Source: Gordonia rhizosphera NBRC 16068 (GTDB lineage Bacteria; Actinomycetota; Actinomycetes; Mycobacteriales; Mycobacteriaceae). From it: a DNA stretch of 40,897 nt. The stretch covers positions 1-40,897 of the forward strand of contig NZ_BAHC01000011.1 of the NCBI RefSeq assembly GCF_000298195.1. Reading direction: 5' to 3'. Under the pieces are notes generated by a model. That model was not told the DNA's origin. It saw only the letters and a list, made by a program, of their open reading frames with translations, and made no database searches. Of this stretch, positions 17,712 to 25,791 are shown piece by piece. Each line of letters opens with the position of its first letter. Position 1 is the stretch's first letter. The translations under genes and the position numbers were made by a program.

Positions 17712-18188
17712 ATGGCCGCACCACTGATTGAGGAATCGATCGAGATCAACGCCTCCGCCGACGACGTCTGGGCGGTGATCTCGGACCTGCGCCGCATGGG
17801 CGAGTGGAGCCCGCAGTGCAAGAAGATGTTCATGCTCGGGGGCCCGGTGGCGGTGGGGACCCGGACGGTCAACATCAACCGGCAGGGGCTCAAGGTCTGG
17901 CCGACGACCGCCAAGGTGATCCGCGTGTCCCCGGGCACCGAACTGGCGTTCCGGATCGGCGAGAACCGCACGGTGTGGAGCTACACCATCGAGCCCTCGA
18001 CGAACGGGGTCCGGGTGACCGAGCGGCGTGAGGCCGCCAACGGGACCACGACCTGGATCTCGTCGTTCTTCGTCGACAAACTGCTCGGCGGCAACGACGA
18101 TTTCGAGGCCGAGCTGAAGGCCGGTATGGCCGAGACCCTCGGCAAGATCAAGCAGGCGGCCGAGTCGGCGGCCACGAACGCCGCCTGA
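17712..18188 (+). CDS. SRPBCC (START-like) family protein
   Basis: A 158-residue cytoplasmic protein of the SRPBCC/polyketide-cyclase fold, which forms a deep hydrophobic pocket. It opens with IEESIEINASADDVWAVISD and has the typical helix-grip order with a conserved MGEWSPQC early on and a long C-terminal helix (about 125-156, ending ESAATNAA). GAGGGG lies 6 nt before the ATG. The gene is monocistronic and converges on the HAD phosphatase. Ligand unknown; related actinobacterial proteins probably bind lipids or aromatic compounds. Confidence 0.88.
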   Translation: MAAPLIEESIEINASADDVWAVISDLRRMGEWSPQCKKMFMLGGPVAVGTRTVNINRQGLKVWPTTAKVIRVSPGTELAFRIGENRTVWSYTIEPSTNGVRVTERREAANGTTTWISSFFVDKLLGGNDDFEAELKAGMAETLGKIKQAAESAATNAA

Positions 18189-18202
18189 CGGCTCGCCGGT
18201 TC

Positions 18203-19003
18203 CTACCGGTTGGCCAGCTTCTCCATGAGGGCCGGCAGGTCGGCGACCGAGTCGATCACGTGGTCGGGCACCGGGCCGAACTCGTCGCGCTGCAACGCGC
18301 GCAACGCCTCCTCACGGAACTTGCCGGTGCGCACCAGCACGCCGATGAGGGCCGCCGCCTGCGCGCCGAGGACATCGTTGTACATGTCGTCGCCGACCAT
18401 GACCACCTGTGTCGGTTCCAGCTGCATGATATCGACGGCGGCCCGGAAGCCGAGCGGCGACGGTTTGCCGATCGCCCGGATCTTGCGCCCGGCGGCCTTC
18501 TCCAGTCCCTCGAGGTAGACCCCGGTGTCGATGCTGAGGCCCTTCGCCGTCGACCAGGTCATCGAGCGGTGCATGGCGATCACCGGGACACCCGACATCA
18601 TCAGCTCGAGCACCCGCGACAGCGCCTCGTGGGTGAACACCGGGCCGGCACCGCCGAGCACCACGACCTGCGCCTGCTCCGGGTCGTCGGTGATCTCGAC
18701 ACCGGTCATGTCCTCGGCGATCGGCCCCTCGTTGATCACCCACACGCGTTTGCCCGGGTGATTGGCCGTCAGATACTCGGCGGTCAACTTGGCCGCGGTC
18801 AGAATCTCCTCGGCGCGCACGTCGAAACCGCATTCGGTGAGCAGCTGGGCGATCTCGCCTCGCGATCGCGACGTCGTGTTGGTCAGGAACATCCGCGGAT
18901 AGCCCTGCTCGGACAGCTCCGCGATGGCGTCCACGGCCCCCGGCAGAGCCTGCCACGAGGTGACCATCACCCCGTCGATGTCCAGCAGCAGCCCGAGCGT
19001 CAT
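18203..19003 (-). CDS. HAD-superfamily IIA (NagD-like) phosphatase
   Basis: A 266-residue phosphohydrolase. Motif I is LLLDIDGVM (nucleophile Asp8, Asp10), motif II FLTNTTSRS, motif III IGKPSPLGF and motif IV VMVGDDMYNDVLGA; a C2-type cap lies between II and III. The ATG at 19003 places motif I at the very N-terminus as in NagD and LHPP-like enzymes; earlier in-frame starts add unrelated sequence. TAGATT lies 8 nt before the ATG with no ribosome site, so a leaderless message is possible. Likely dephosphorylates a small metabolite; the substrate cannot be read from sequence. Confidence 0.9.
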   Translation of the reverse strand: MTLGLLLDIDGVMVTSWQALPGAVDAIAELSEQGYPRMFLTNTTSRSRGEIAQLLTECGFDVRAEEILTAAKLTAEYLTANHPGKRVWVINEGPIAEDMTGVEITDDPEQAQVVVLGGAGPVFTHEALSRVLELMMSGVPVIAMHRSMTWSTAKGLSIDTGVYLEGLEKAAGRKIRAIGKPSPLGFRAAVDIMQLEPTQVVMVGDDMYNDVLGAQAAALIGVLVRTGKFREEALRALQRDEFGPVPDHVIDSVADLPALMEKLANR

Positions 19004-19071
19004 AGTCTGAAAATCTAGTCGCGTCGGGCGCACCGCGCACGGCCGACGGAATCGGATGGCATGCTGAGCGG

Positions 19072-20298
19072 ATGCGATCGGTGTCAGATCACCAGACTGT
19101 CGTCGCCGCACTGTTCGGTGCACCCGGATCGGTGCGGATACCCGCCACACAGGCCCTCGGCACCGTCACGGTCGCCGAAATCGCCGCTCCTCTCGGGCTG
19201 CCCGGCTTCGACAATTCCGCGATGGACGGCTACGCCGTGCGGGCCGACGAGATCGCCTCGGCCACCGACGGATCCCCGGTGCGTCTGCCCGTCGCCGAGG
19301 ACATCCCGGCCGGACGCACCGATCGGTTGACGCTGCAGCCGGGCACCGCGCACCGCATCATGACCGGCGCGCCGGTACCGGTCGGGGCCGACGCGGTCAT
19401 TCCCGTCGAGGTCACCGACGGCCGCGTCGACATCGTCACCATCCGGTCCGCGGTTCCGGCCGGCAGACACATCCGCACCGCAGGCTCCGACATCGCTGCG
19501 GGGGAACCGGCGATCCCTGCCGGGACCCGGCTCGGCGCCCCCCAGATCGGCCTGCTCGCCGCCCTCGGGATCACCGAGGTCACGGTCGCACCCCGCCTCC
19601 GCGTGGTAGTGCTGTCGACGGGTTCCGAACTCGTGACGCCGGGGACACCACTGCAGTACGGGCAGATCTACGAATCCAACGGGCCGATGCTCACCGCCGC
19701 GGCCACCGAGGCAGGCGCCGATGCAACCCACGTGCACTTCGTCACCGACGACGTGGGCGCCTTCCGCGCCCGCCTCGACGAGATCAGTGACGACGCGGAC
19801 CTGATCATCACCTCCGGCGGCGTGAGTGCCGGGGCGTTCGAGGTGGTCAAGGACGCACTGGCGGCCTCGGGCGAGGTCGAGTTCGTGAAGGTCGCGATGC
19901 AGCCCGGCATGCCACAGGGGTGCGGCCGCTATGCGAGTCCGTCCGGGCGCGCGGTCCCGATCGTGACCCTGCCCGGTAACCCGGTCAGTTCGCTGGTCTC
20001 GTTCGAGGTGTTCATCCGGACACCCCTGCGGGCCGCGATGGGCCTGCCGCCGGACCGCCGGCGGGTACACGCCCATCTGGAATCCGACATCCGGTCCCCG
20101 GCCGGGAAGCGACAGTTCCTGCGCGGTGTGCTGAGTCGGTCCGAACCCGACGACGCCGAGGGTTTCGCGGTGAAGCCGATCGGCCCTCCCGCATCGCATC
20201 ACCTCCGTTACCTCGCCCGCGCCGACGCCCTCATCGACATCGCGGCGGACGTCGATGCCGTGAGCGCCGGGACACCGGTAGACGTCATCATGCTCTGA
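19072..20298 (+). CDS. moeA: molybdopterin molybdenumtransferase MoeA
   Basis: A 408-residue enzyme that inserts molybdate into adenylylated molybdopterin in the last step of Mo-cofactor synthesis. Visible motifs: FDNSAMDGYAV (46-56), MTGAPVPVGADAVI (97-110), STGSELV, the MoCF-domain SGGVSAGAFE (248-257) and PGNPVSS (301-307). The family's PGKP loop reads QPGMPQG, with Met in place of Lys. Domain order and length are normal. It corresponds in position to M. tuberculosis moeA2 (Rv0438c), upstream of psd and pssA, and is likely expressed with them or from its own promoter; the gap to psd is 71 bp. Confidence 0.94.
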   Translation: MRSVSDHQTVVAALFGAPGSVRIPATQALGTVTVAEIAAPLGLPGFDNSAMDGYAVRADEIASATDGSPVRLPVAEDIPAGRTDRLTLQPGTAHRIMTGAPVPVGADAVIPVEVTDGRVDIVTIRSAVPAGRHIRTAGSDIAAGEPAIPAGTRLGAPQIGLLAALGITEVTVAPRLRVVVLSTGSELVTPGTPLQYGQIYESNGPMLTAAATEAGADATHVHFVTDDVGAFRARLDEISDDADLIITSGGVSAGAFEVVKDALAASGEVEFVKVAMQPGMPQGCGRYASPSGRAVPIVTLPGNPVSSLVSFEVFIRTPLRAAMGLPPDRRRVHAHLESDIRSPAGKRQFLRGVLSRSEPDDAEGFAVKPIGPPASHHLRYLARADALIDIAADVDAVSAGTPVDVIML

Positions 20299-20369
20299 CG
20301 CGGACCCACTAAGCTGGTACGAGGTCCGGGCCCGCCGGACACTTCGCCCGGTGCAACAGGAGGTTGATG

Positions 20370-21086
20370 GTGGCCAGGCGCCCGCGTCCGGACGGATCCG
20401 CGACCGGAGTCGCTCACCTCGTCGATCTGGCACGCGAGACCATCCCGCCGATCCATCCGGCCGGGGTGCCGTTCGTCGCGGCACCCGCAGCCATTGCGGT
20501 ACTGGGTCGTCGGCATCCGTGGATCGCCCGGCCCGCCGCACTGACCGCCGCGGCCTGCGCGGCCTTCTTCCGGCATCCGTCGCGGGTTCCACCGACGACA
20601 CCCGGTGCAGTCGTCGCACCGGCCGACGGAACCATCTCGCTGGTCGACGAGGCGGCGCCGCCGCCCGAGGCGGGTCTCGGCCCCGATCCGCTCCCGCGGG
20701 TGTCGACGTTCCTGTCGATCTTCGACGTGCACGTGCAGCGGGTGCCGGTCGCGGGCACCGTGATGTCGGTGACCCACACCCCCGGCGCGTTCGTGTCGGC
20801 CGATCTTCCGGACGCCAGCTCGGTCAACGAACGCACGACGATGACGCTGCGCGTACCGGGCCGCGACGCCGTGCACGACCTCGCGGTCGTGCAGATCGCC
20901 GGACTGGTGGCCCGGCGCATCGTGTGCGAACCCGTCGTCGGGGACGTGTTACGGACCGGCGACACCTACGGACTGATCAGATTCGGGTCCCGCGTCGACG
21001 TCTACCTGCCGGCCGGATGCGAACCCCAGGTGCTGGTCGGCCAACGCGCGGTCGGCGCCGAGACCGTCCTCGCGACGCTGACCTGA
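20370..21086 (+). CDS. psd: phosphatidylserine decarboxylase
   Basis: A 238-residue proenzyme that decarboxylates phosphatidylserine to phosphatidylethanolamine at the membrane. It self-cleaves in FGS (Gly206-Ser207) to form the pyruvoyl group; Asp86 (APADG) and His121 (DVHVQR) are candidate partners in cleavage. The GTG at 20370 is preferred to the ATG one codon earlier: AGGAGG (20358-20363) is 6 nt from GTG but only 3 nt from ATG, and mycobacterial Psd starts MARRPRPDG, matching VARRPRPDG here. Followed 4 nt later by pssA, which supplies its substrate. Confidence 0.95.
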   Translation: MARRPRPDGSATGVAHLVDLARETIPPIHPAGVPFVAAPAAIAVLGRRHPWIARPAALTAAACAAFFRHPSRVPPTTPGAVVAPADGTISLVDEAAPPPEAGLGPDPLPRVSTFLSIFDVHVQRVPVAGTVMSVTHTPGAFVSADLPDASSVNERTTMTLRVPGRDAVHDLAVVQIAGLVARRIVCEPVVGDVLRTGDTYGLIRFGSRVDVYLPAGCEPQVLVGQRAVGAETVLATLT

Positions 21087-21090
21087 TCCG

Positions 21091-22104
21091 ATGGTCACCG
21101 CCCGCAAATCAGACCGTTCGGTGTCGTCGCGCACGCCGAGCACCCGCGCCGAACGCCGCACCGCCACCCGTGCGACGGCACCGACCACGCCGGGAAACAG
21201 GCGCACCCGGCTGGCCCGGCAGGTCCCCGCCGGGCGGATGTTCATCCCGTCGGCGCTGACCATCCTGGCCATCTGCGCGGGCCTCACCGCGGTCCGCTTC
21301 GCGGCGAACGACAACATCAACATGGCGATGGCTCTCGTCGTCGCCGCGGCGCTGCTCGACGGCATCGACGGTCGGGTCGCCCGGCTGATGGGCGCCACCA
21401 CCCGGATCGGCGCCGAGATCGACTCCCTCGCCGACGCCATCAACTTCGGCGTGGTGCCTGCGCTCATCGTCTACCTGCACCTGATGGACGGCGAGGACTT
21501 CGGCTGGGTTCTCACGCTGGTCTACTGCTGCGCGATCGTGCTGCGCCTGGCCCGCTTCAACACGCTCCTCGACGACGACACCGCGCCCGGCTACACCCGC
21601 GACTTCTTCGTCGGTGTCCCGGCGCCGGCCGCCGCGATCATGGCGCTGCTGCCCATCGGGTTGTCGCAACAGTTCGGGTCGGGCTGGTGGACGTCGCTGC
21701 CCGTGGTCGGCGGATGGCTGGTGTTCGTCGCGCTGCTCGCGGTCAGCCGGGTGCCGACGTCGTCGTTCAAGACCGCGTCCATCCCGCCGCGCGCGCTCGC
21801 CGGGTTGCTCGTGATGGTGGCGATCGGCGCGGCCGTGCTGCTGACCTTCCCCTACGTGCTGATGATGATCTTGATCGCCGCCTACCTGATCAACATCCCG
21901 TTCGCGTGGAGCAGTCAGCGGTGGGTGGCCTCCCGTCCCGAACACTGGGAGGACCGTCCCGCGGAGCGGCGTGCGCAACGGCGGGCCATCGCCCGCGCCC
22001 AGCCGGGTCGTCGCCGTCGGCTGACCGTGGCCGGCCGGTCGCAGGCCCGACTGGGTCTGCGACGACCCGCGGCCCCACCGCCCGCCGAGGACTCCACCCG
22101 ATGA
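21091..22104 (+). CDS. pssA: CDP-diacylglycerol--serine O-phosphatidyltransferase
   Basis: A 337-residue integral membrane enzyme making phosphatidylserine from CDP-diacylglycerol and serine. The CDP-alcohol phosphotransferase motif is complete: D90xxD93G94xxA97R98 then G107xxxD111xxxD115. A 45-residue basic N-terminus precedes the helices, and a basic tail of about 65 residues (rich in Arg, SRPEHWEDRPAERRAQ) follows them, making it longer than the roughly 286-residue M. tuberculosis enzyme. It lies between psd (4-nt gap) and the AAA ATPase (ATGA overlap), forming one operon for phosphatidylethanolamine synthesis. Confidence 0.95.
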   Translation: MVTARKSDRSVSSRTPSTRAERRTATRATAPTTPGNRRTRLARQVPAGRMFIPSALTILAICAGLTAVRFAANDNINMAMALVVAAALLDGIDGRVARLMGATTRIGAEIDSLADAINFGVVPALIVYLHLMDGEDFGWVLTLVYCCAIVLRLARFNTLLDDDTAPGYTRDFFVGVPAPAAAIMALLPIGLSQQFGSGWWTSLPVVGGWLVFVALLAVSRVPTSSFKTASIPPRALAGLLVMVAIGAAVLLTFPYVLMMILIAAYLINIPFAWSSQRWVASRPEHWEDRPAERRAQRRAIARAQPGRRRRLTVAGRSQARLGLRRPAAPPPAEDSTR

Positions 22105-24431
22105 CCTCACCGGTCCGGCTCACCCTGACCGCACGCGTCAATCCCTCGGCGGCCGAATCGCGCCGAGGCATCGTTCGTATCCACACCGAGGTGCTCGCCG
22201 CGCTGGGGTTGCGGGAATGGGACGCGGTCTCGATCACCGGCGCCCGGGTCACCGCGGCCGTCGTGGCCGCGGCGGGTCCCGAGACGCCGACCGGTACCGC
22301 GCTCCTCGATGACATCACCTTCGCCAACGCCGGTGTGCGGGAGAACGCATCGGTGGTGTTGGCGCCCGTGCGGGTACACGGCGCGACCCGCATCCGGGTA
22401 TCGGGGTCGGCGCTGGCCACCCGCTCCGTCGACGAACCCACACTGCGTCGCGCCCTGTTGGGCAAGGTCGTCACGGTCGGGGATGCGGTGTCGCTGCTGC
22501 CCCGCGATCTGGGCCCTGAGTTCGCCGCCGGGGACGCCACCCGGGCCCTGGCGGTGTCGGTCGGGATCACCTGGACGAATGAGTTGCTCACGGTGGCAGA
22601 GACGGACCCGCCGGGCGCGGTGAGTGTGCAGACCAACACCGCGGTGCTGTGGGCCGGCGACGGTGCGTCCGGCATCCGCCGGCCGGAGGCCGGGCCACCC
22701 CCGACGACGTCCATGGGGTTCGCGGCCGCGGCGGTTCCGGTCCCACCCGCATCGTCCGGCCCGACCGACAGCGCCGCGGCCGTGGCGCCCGGTGTCTCGA
22801 CCGGCACACCGTCGAACCCCGGCGCGGTCCGCCCGGTGTCCACGCTGATCGGGGTCGACGGGCCGGTCGCAAAGCTGACCGAGTGGCTGTCGATCACCCT
22901 CGACGAGCCGGAGGTGCTCCGCACGCTGGGCGCGAGCCCTCGGCTCGGTGTACTGATCACCGGACCGCCCGGGGCGGGCAAGGCGACACTGGCCCGTTCG
23001 GTGTGTGCCGAGCGCCCGCTGACCACGATCGACGGGCCCACCGTCGGTGCGTTGGAGGCCAACGCCCGTCTGGGCGCGGTGCGGTCGGCGATCTCGGTGC
23101 TGCGCGACACGGGCGGTGTCCTGCTCATCACCGACGTCGATGCGTTGCTGCCCGCTCCGCGGGAATCCGCGGCACCCGAACCGGTCTCGACGCTGATCCT
23201 CGATGAACTGCGATCCGCGATCGCCGACGGCGCCGACGTGCCGCATCGGGGCACGATCGCGTTGATCGCCACCTCCGCCGAACCGGTCCGGCTCGACAGC
23301 CGGCTGCGTGACCCGTCGCTATGTGACCGCGAACTGATCGTCGGCCTGCCCGACGCGGCGACCCGCGCGCGGCTGCTGGCCGTGATCCTCACCGACGTCC
23401 CGATCGACGGTCACCTCGATCTCGATGCCGTGGCCGCTCGGACACCGGGTTTCGTCGCCGGTGATCTCGCGGCCCTGACGCGGGAGGCCGCGCTGCGGGC
23501 GGCGGCCCGGGTGACGACCGGGCACGACGACGACGAGCGGCCCGCGACCGCACTGCGCACCGCCGACCTGCTCGGCGCCCTCGAGGTGATCCGCCCGGTG
23601 TCGCGGCTGGATTCGCCCGAGGTCAGCGTGGGAGCGATCACGCTCGATGACGTCGGGGACATGGTCGAGACCAAGCAGGCGCTCACCGAGGCCGTGCTGT
23701 GGCCGCTGCAGCACCCGGACACGTTCACCCGGCTCGGGGTGGAACCACCGCGGGGTGTGCTGCTTTTCGGGCCGCCCGGATGCGGCAAGACCTTCGTGGT
23801 GCGCGCGCTCGCCGCGTCGGGCCGGCTGTCGGTGCACACCGTCAAGGGTGCCGAACTGATGGACAAGTGGGTCGGGTCGTCGGAGAAGGCGGTCCGGGAT
23901 CTCTTCGAACGGGCCCGCGAGTCCGCGCCGTCGTTGATCTTCCTCGACGAGGTGGACGCGCTGGCCCCGCGTCGCGGGCAGTCCACCGACTCGGGCGTGG
24001 GCGATCGGGTCGTCGCGGCCCTGCTGACCGAACTCGACGGTGTCGAGCCGCTGCAGGACGTGGTGGTGTTGGGTGCGACGAACCGCCCCGATCTGATCGA
24101 TCCCGCTCTGCTGCGGCCGGGGCGTCTGGAACGGCTGGTGTTCGTGCCCCCGCCGGATGCCGACGCGCGCGCGGAGATCCTGCGGACGGCAGGACGCAAC
24201 GTCCCGCTCGCCGACGAGGTGGATCTGGAGGCGCTCGCCTCCGACCTGGAGGGTTATTCGGCCGCGGATTGTTCGGCGTTGTTGCGCGAAGCCGCGCTGT
24301 CGGCGATGCGTCGCGACATCGATGCCGCGACCGTCGGACCCGAGGACGTCGCGGAAGCGCGCCGCCGGGTCCGACCGTCGTTGGATGCGGCGCAGGTGGA
24401 GAACCTACGCGCCTACGCCGACCGACGCTGA
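22101..24431 (+). CDS. CDC48/p97-like double AAA ATPase
   Basis: A 776-residue unfoldase-type ATPase. An N-terminal domain with a double-psi-barrel-like start (about 1-180) and an Ala/Pro-rich linker (about 190-245) precede two AAA modules. D2 is intact: GPPGCGKT (557-564), IFLDEVDA (613-620), sensor GATNRP and LLRPGR (671-675). D1 is degenerate: Walker A is GPPGAGKA (Ala295 for Thr), Walker B is LLITDVDALL (Val346 for the catalytic Glu) and sensor 1 lacks Asn (TSAEP). Homologous to Rv0435c and M. smegmatis Msm0858 by position and architecture. The start at 22101 overlaps the pssA stop. Expected to remodel or unfold proteins; partners unknown. Confidence 0.93.
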   Translation: MTSPVRLTLTARVNPSAAESRRGIVRIHTEVLAALGLREWDAVSITGARVTAAVVAAAGPETPTGTALLDDITFANAGVRENASVVLAPVRVHGATRIRVSGSALATRSVDEPTLRRALLGKVVTVGDAVSLLPRDLGPEFAAGDATRALAVSVGITWTNELLTVAETDPPGAVSVQTNTAVLWAGDGASGIRRPEAGPPPTTSMGFAAAAVPVPPASSGPTDSAAAVAPGVSTGTPSNPGAVRPVSTLIGVDGPVAKLTEWLSITLDEPEVLRTLGASPRLGVLITGPPGAGKATLARSVCAERPLTTIDGPTVGALEANARLGAVRSAISVLRDTGGVLLITDVDALLPAPRESAAPEPVSTLILDELRSAIADGADVPHRGTIALIATSAEPVRLDSRLRDPSLCDRELIVGLPDAATRARLLAVILTDVPIDGHLDLDAVAARTPGFVAGDLAALTREAALRAAARVTTGHDDDERPATALRTADLLGALEVIRPVSRLDSPEVSVGAITLDDVGDMVETKQALTEAVLWPLQHPDTFTRLGVEPPRGVLLFGPPGCGKTFVVRALAASGRLSVHTVKGAELMDKWVGSSEKAVRDLFERARESAPSLIFLDEVDALAPRRGQSTDSGVGDRVVAALLTELDGVEPLQDVVVLGATNRPDLIDPALLRPGRLERLVFVPPPDADARAEILRTAGRNVPLADEVDLEALASDLEGYSAADCSALLREAALSAMRRDIDAATVGPEDVAEARRRVRPSLDAAQVENLRAYADRR

Positions 24432-24435
24432 GGTA

Positions 24436-25134
24436 TCAGGCCCCGGTCGAACCCTGCGGGGTCGTGGTCTGACCCGGCGTGGTCTGGCCCGGTGTGGTCT
24501 GACCTGGGGTCTGCTGCGGCATCTGACTCTCCCCCGGCAGCTGACCGTCACCCGGACCGTGCCCATGTCGACCGGGGAACTGACCCATCCCGCCCTGACC
24601 GTCCTGGCCGCCGGGCATCTGTCCGAAGCCGCCGTACCCGTCGGCGCCCGAGCCGGCCCCGGGTCCGAAGCCACTCTGCTGCCAGGCGGCGCCGGGCCCC
24701 TGGTTCGATGACGACGAGTCGCCGACCGCGTAGCCGACACCGAAGCCGACGAGCGCCATCACCACGGCGACGCCGATGCCGCCGGCGATGATCGCGTTGC
24801 GGACCTTGTCGGTCACGCCCTGCGACGGCGCTGCGGGCTGCTGGGCCATCGGCTGTTGGGCCATGGGTTGCTGGGTCGACTGCCACGCCATCGGCTGCTC
24901 GGCTCCCGGCTGCGGTCCGGGCGACACCGGGATCTGTTCGGTTTCCGCATCCGGCGCGGGTCCAGGGGTGAATGGGCGCTCCGCGCCGAGCGGCTCGGTT
25001 CCCGGGTACTCCGCCCATGACTGGTCCGGCGCCGCCTGGTCCGGCGCCGCCTGGTCCGGCGCCGCCTGGTCGGGCGCCGGCACATCCGCCGACTGGTCGC
25101 CGCGGGCCACGTTGTCGTCCTGAGGTGTGGACAT
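24436..25134 (-). CDS. Pro/Gln-rich single-pass membrane protein, hypothetical
   Basis: A 232-residue low-complexity protein. A disordered, acidic/Pro-rich cytoplasmic half contains four APDQA repeats (about 20-39) and PMAQQ repeats (about 88-100); one membrane helix follows (about 112-136, IIAGGIGVAVVMALVGFGVG), then a Gly/Gln/Pro-rich outer half with TPGQT repeats at the end. No domain is recognised. Many actinobacterial cell-envelope proteins share this plan. It converges on the ATPase gene with only 4 nt between stops. The ATG at 25134 has a weak GAGAG upstream. Confidence 0.7.
   Translation of the reverse strand: MSTPQDDNVARGDQSADVPAPDQAAPDQAAPDQAAPDQSWAEYPGTEPLGAERPFTPGPAPDAETEQIPVSPGPQPGAEQPMAWQSTQQPMAQQPMAQQPAAPSQGVTDKVRNAIIAGGIGVAVVMALVGFGVGYAVGDSSSSNQGPGAAWQQSGFGPGAGSGADGYGGFGQMPGGQDGQGGMGQFPGRHGHGPGDGQLPGESQMPQQTPGQTTPGQTTPGQTTTPQGSTGA
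25021..25080. repeat. 15-bp tandem repeat inside the Pro/Gln-rich gene
   Basis: CTGGTCCGGCGCCGC occurs three times in exact tandem from 25021, then a fourth, variant copy (CTGGTCGGGCGCCGG). On the minus strand this encodes the APDQA repeats. The identical copies suggest recent slippage, so repeat number may vary among strains. Confidence 0.92.
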
Positions 25135-25296
25135 CGTTGTCTCTCGCTTTCGTGCAGATGAAGAGTGATATCCACCGTGCTGGCGTCACCTGGTGGGTCG
25201 CTGCCGCGAACCTGTCAATCACCTGTGAGAACCCGACAAACCCGACACCCGCCACCCAGCCACCCCGCGCCACCCGACCCCGGCAGAGAACGCGGG

Positions 25297-25716
25297 CTAC
25301 CGACCGGCGGTGATCTGGTAGAAGACGGCGCGGGCGCCCGCGGCGCCCGGGGTCGTCCCCACCTGCACCCAGTAGGTGTCACCGTTCTTCGTTGCCGACA
25401 GGATCACCACCCGGCGGTCTCCGTCGCTGGTGCGCTGCGACTCGGTGTAGCCCTGTTCGGTGAGGGTCTGCACCGCGGCGTCGAGGACGTTCCCGGCATC
25501 GGGGCCACCTTGGACGGTGACCGACCAGCCGTCGGCGCGGTTGCCGTCGGCGCTCAGCACCGTGCCGGTCACCAACGGGACCTGCGCCGTCGGGAAGTCG
25601 CCGGGCAATCCGGCGTTACCCGACTGTTCATCGCCGCCCCCACCGCAGCCCGCGAGCACCGCGATCGCCACGAGAAGTGTGACGATCAACGACGACGACC
25701 TGGCGAAGCGGATCAT
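25297..25716 (-). CDS. small lipoprotein, hypothetical
   Basis: A 139-residue exported lipoprotein: basic start, hydrophobic core, and lipobox LAGC with Cys24 followed by GGGGDE. The mature part (about 110 residues) has no recognised domain; it contains VTVQGGPDAGNVLDAAVQTL, then alternating strands ending VFYQITAGR, suggesting a compact alpha/beta sensor- or binding-like fold. The start at 25716 is set by the signal peptide; there is no obvious ribosome site. It is divergent from the Mrp antiporter operon with a 75-bp shared promoter region, so a link to ion homeostasis is possible but unproven. Confidence 0.85.
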   Translation of the reverse strand: MIRFARSSSLIVTLLVAIAVLAGCGGGGDEQSGNAGLPGDFPTAQVPLVTGTVLSADGNRADGWSVTVQGGPDAGNVLDAAVQTLTEQGYTESQRTSDGDRRVVILSATKNGDTYWVQVGTTPGAAGARAVFYQITAGR

Positions 25717-25791
25717 GCCAGCAACGGTAAGGTAGACACCGCGGGCGATGCCCGTGACACCCCGCCCGAATCCGAAAGACGGTGTGCCCAC

